NCBI GenBank assembly: GCA_041394725.1
Contig: JAWKHR010000033.1
Coordinates: 10,416 to 74,415 of the forward strand
Length of the DNA: 64,000 nucleotides
Source of the DNA: JAWKHR01 sp041394725
GTDB taxonomy: Bacteria > Acidobacteriota > Vicinamibacteria > Vicinamibacterales > SCN-69-37
Direction of reading: 5' to 3'
Shown: positions 62,526 to 64,000 of the stretch, piece after piece
Layout: the number at the start of each line of letters is the position of its first letter
Position numbering within the stretch: the stretch's first letter is position 1
The notes under the pieces: generated by a model
Database searches by the model: none
What the model saw: the letters and a program-made list of their open reading frames with translations, nothing else
Told to the model about the DNA's origin: nothing
Position numbers and translations under genes: made by a program

Positions 62526-63613
62526 TGCTGACCTCGTCGCTCGCCCCGTATCTGCTCTGGGCGAAGTCGCGGCAGCCGGCGCCGATCGACCTGGCCGGCA
62601 GCAACCTGCTGCCCTGCACGATCGACGACCTGCCCGGCGCGCGCGACGCGCTCGACATCACCGCGCCCAACGACGACGGCTTCGCGCCGCTGCTGGAAGC
62701 CATCGCGGCACACTACGGCGTGACGAGCGATCGCGTGGCCACCGCCGGCGGCTGCTCGGGCGCCAACTTCCTGGTGGTCGCCGCGCTCGTCGGCGCTGGC
62801 GACGAGGTCGTGCTGGAACGGCCGTCGTACGACCCGCTGGAGGGCGCGTGCCGCCTCATGGGCGCGCGGCTCGTGCGGGTGGACCGGCGGTTCGAGGACG
62901 GGTTCCGCCTCGACCCGGATCGGGTGCGCGACGCGATCACCCCGCGGACGCGGCTCGTCATCCTCACCTCGCCGCACAACCCGTCCGGCGTGACGATCGA
63001 TGCGGCGACGCTCACCACCGTCGGCGCCGCCGCCGATCGGGTCGGGGCGCACGTGCTCGTCGACGAGGTGTACCTCGACGCCGCCAACGCGGCGGGCGCG
63101 GGGGCGGCGCGGCCGGCGGCCGCAACGCTCGACGGCCCGTTCATCACGACGAGCAGCCTCACCAAATCCTACGGCCTGGCGGGCCTGCGCGCCGGGTGGG
63201 CCGTCGCGCCGGCCGGCGTCGTCGCGCGGCTGCGGCGGACGCGCGACGTCGTGGACAACGCCGGGAACGCGCCGGGCGACCGCCTGGCGGCGTTCGCGTG
63301 GCGACACCAGCCGGCGCTCCTCGCGCGCGCGCGCACCCTGCTCGCGCGCAACCTCGGCGTCATCCGCGCGTTCCTCGACGCCCAGCCGCGGCTGGAGGTG
63401 GCCGAGCCGCCCGCCGCGTCGGTCACCTTCCCGCGCCTGGCCGGCACGCCGGACGCGGCGGCGTTCATCGACCGGCTGCTCGGCGAGCATGGCGTCGCCG
63501 TCGCGCCCGGGCGGTTCTTCGACGCGCCGGCGCACTTCCGCATCGCCCTGGCCGGTGACACCCGCCGACTGGAGGCCGGGCTCGCGCGACTCGACGAGGC
63601 CCTCCGCGCATGA
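62525..63613 (+). CDS. PLP-dependent aminotransferase, class I/II
   Basis: 362 residues. ILTSPHNPSGVTI, VDEVYLDAA and SSLTKSYGLAGLRAGWAV with the PLP-binding Lys near residue 215, and an Arg-containing PAHFRIALAGD at the C-terminus. The fold-type I aminotransferase core is complete. Substrate unknown. The ATG overlaps the permease stop, so the two are coupled. Confidence 0.92.
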   Translation: MLTSSLAPYLLWAKSRQPAPIDLAGSNLLPCTIDDLPGARDALDITAPNDDGFAPLLEAIAAHYGVTSDRVATAGGCSGANFLVVAALVGAGDEVVLERPSYDPLEGACRLMGARLVRVDRRFEDGFRLDPDRVRDAITPRTRLVILTSPHNPSGVTIDAATLTTVGAAADRVGAHVLVDEVYLDAANAAGAGAARPAAATLDGPFITTSSLTKSYGLAGLRAGWAVAPAGVVARLRRTRDVVDNAGNAPGDRLAAFAWRHQPALLARARTLLARNLGVIRAFLDAQPRLEVAEPPAASVTFPRLAGTPDAAAFIDRLLGEHGVAVAPGRFFDAPAHFRIALAGDTRRLEAGLARLDEALRA

Positions 63614-63629
63614 CCATCGGGGGCCTCCG

Positions 63630-64000
63630 GTGACGTTCGACGTCGACGCGCTCTGGGGCCTGGCCGTGGCCGTGCTCGGCGGGCTCGCGATCGGCGTCGA
63701 GCGCGAATGGAGCGGGCACGCCGCCGGCCCCGAAGCCCGCTTCGCCGGCGTCCGGACGTTCACGCTGCTCGCCCTGGCCTCGGGACTCTCCGGCTGGCTC
63801 TGGACGGCCGGGCTGCAGGGGCCGGCGGTGGTCTTCCTCGCCGGGCTCGGCGCGCTCGTCGTCGTGGCCTACCTCGCCGCCAGCCGCCGCGACGTCGACG
63901 GGACGACCGAGGTGGCGGCGTTCGTCGCGATGGCGGCCGCCGTGCTTGCCGGCGCCGGGCACACCCGGGTCGCTTCGGGCATCGTCGCGGTCACGGTCCT
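63630..64000 (+). CDS. MgtC/SapB-DUF4010-type membrane protein, 3' part cut off by the window edge
   Basis: The first about 123 residues are present. A start GTG at 63630, then helix 1 (LWGLAVAVLGGLAIGVERE) with the GxxIGxERE signature of the MgtC/DUF4010 family, RFAGVRTFTLLALASGL (second helix with the RTF motif), and two more helices (GPAVVFLAGLGALVVVAYLA, VAAFVAMAAAVLAGAGH). The function of this branch is not known; ion or stress roles have been proposed for MgtC. It follows the aminotransferase by 16 nt. Confidence 0.85.
   Translation, partial: MTFDVDALWGLAVAVLGGLAIGVEREWSGHAAGPEARFAGVRTFTLLALASGLSGWLWTAGLQGPAVVFLAGLGALVVVAYLAASRRDVDGTTEVAAFVAMAAAVLAGAGHTRVASGIVAVTV

Overview
The window is a chromosomal stretch from a high-GC, diderm (Gram-negative) bacterium. 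GC-rich codon use, TonB, TolC/RND/MacAB efflux, a DUF4390-NtrY-NtrX cassette, ATP-type PEP carboxykinase, GroESL under a CIRCE-like operator and long (plant/cyanobacterial-type) IspH together suggest an Acidobacteriota member, perhaps Vicinamibacteria. That placement is inference, because no rRNA or other taxonomic marker RNA lies in the window. I saw no tRNA, rRNA, CRISPR array, insertion sequence or prophage. This is a dense housekeeping region with an accessory efflux/envelope part on the right.

Layout. 1-1.7 kb: a truncated GH3 glycosidase (-) diverges from a GHMP kinase and a small protein (+) over a palindromic -10 element. 1.7-7.9 kb (-): ffh-rpsP-khpA-rimM-trmD-rplS-rnhB, then a small membrane protein, a TenI-like protein and a RodZ-like protein, from a sigma70-type promoter upstream of ffh. 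7.9-12.8 kb (-): gpsA-ftsY-ribD-ribE-ribBA. 12.9-16.8 kb (-): a TPR/membrane protein, a zinc-ribbon/RDD protein, pgpA and cinA from a near-perfect promoter. 16.9-25.9 kb: a formiminotransferase (+); a minus-strand run of LPG-synthase-like protein, nrdR, DUF4390, ntrY and ntrX; then DUF4097-like, purC and a 70-residue Fis-type HTH protein (+). 26.0-28.2 kb: groESL with promoter, CIRCE variant and strong terminator. 28.3-33.9 kb: tonB-like (-), a very short tatA (+), selB and rnr (-). 33.9-42.2 kb: two ECF sigma/anti-sigma modules, small envelope proteins, pckA-gatB (-) and a SpoIID-like lipoprotein. 42.2-43.5 kb: ispH with an in-frame leader ORF. 43.5-54.5 kb: a large efflux cluster (Spy/CpxP-like, TolC, membrane-fusion protein, RND pump, second membrane-fusion protein, MacB-type ATPase and permease, terminator, Gly-rich secreted protein, terminator). 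54.6-61.1 kb (-): folK, a ferritin-like protein and a DksA/TraR protein; an AIM24 protein; and a small protein followed by a tesA-ybbA-ybbP-like operon. 61.2-64 kb (+): amino-acid permease, aminotransferase and a truncated MgtC/DUF4010 membrane protein.

Recurring patterns. Genes inside operons are joined by 4-nt stop/start overlaps (ATGA or GTGA) at more than a dozen junctions. At five transcription-unit starts a TANNNT -10 element ends exactly 6 nt before the start codon, which implies leaderless mRNAs. Several conserved genes (rnr, gatB, pckA, tolC, an anti-sigma gene, a Gly-rich gene) are split over reading frames by apparent single-base indels, mostly between 31.6 and 39.1 kb. Since essential genes are hit and intact genes lie between them, consensus errors are more likely than true pseudogenes.
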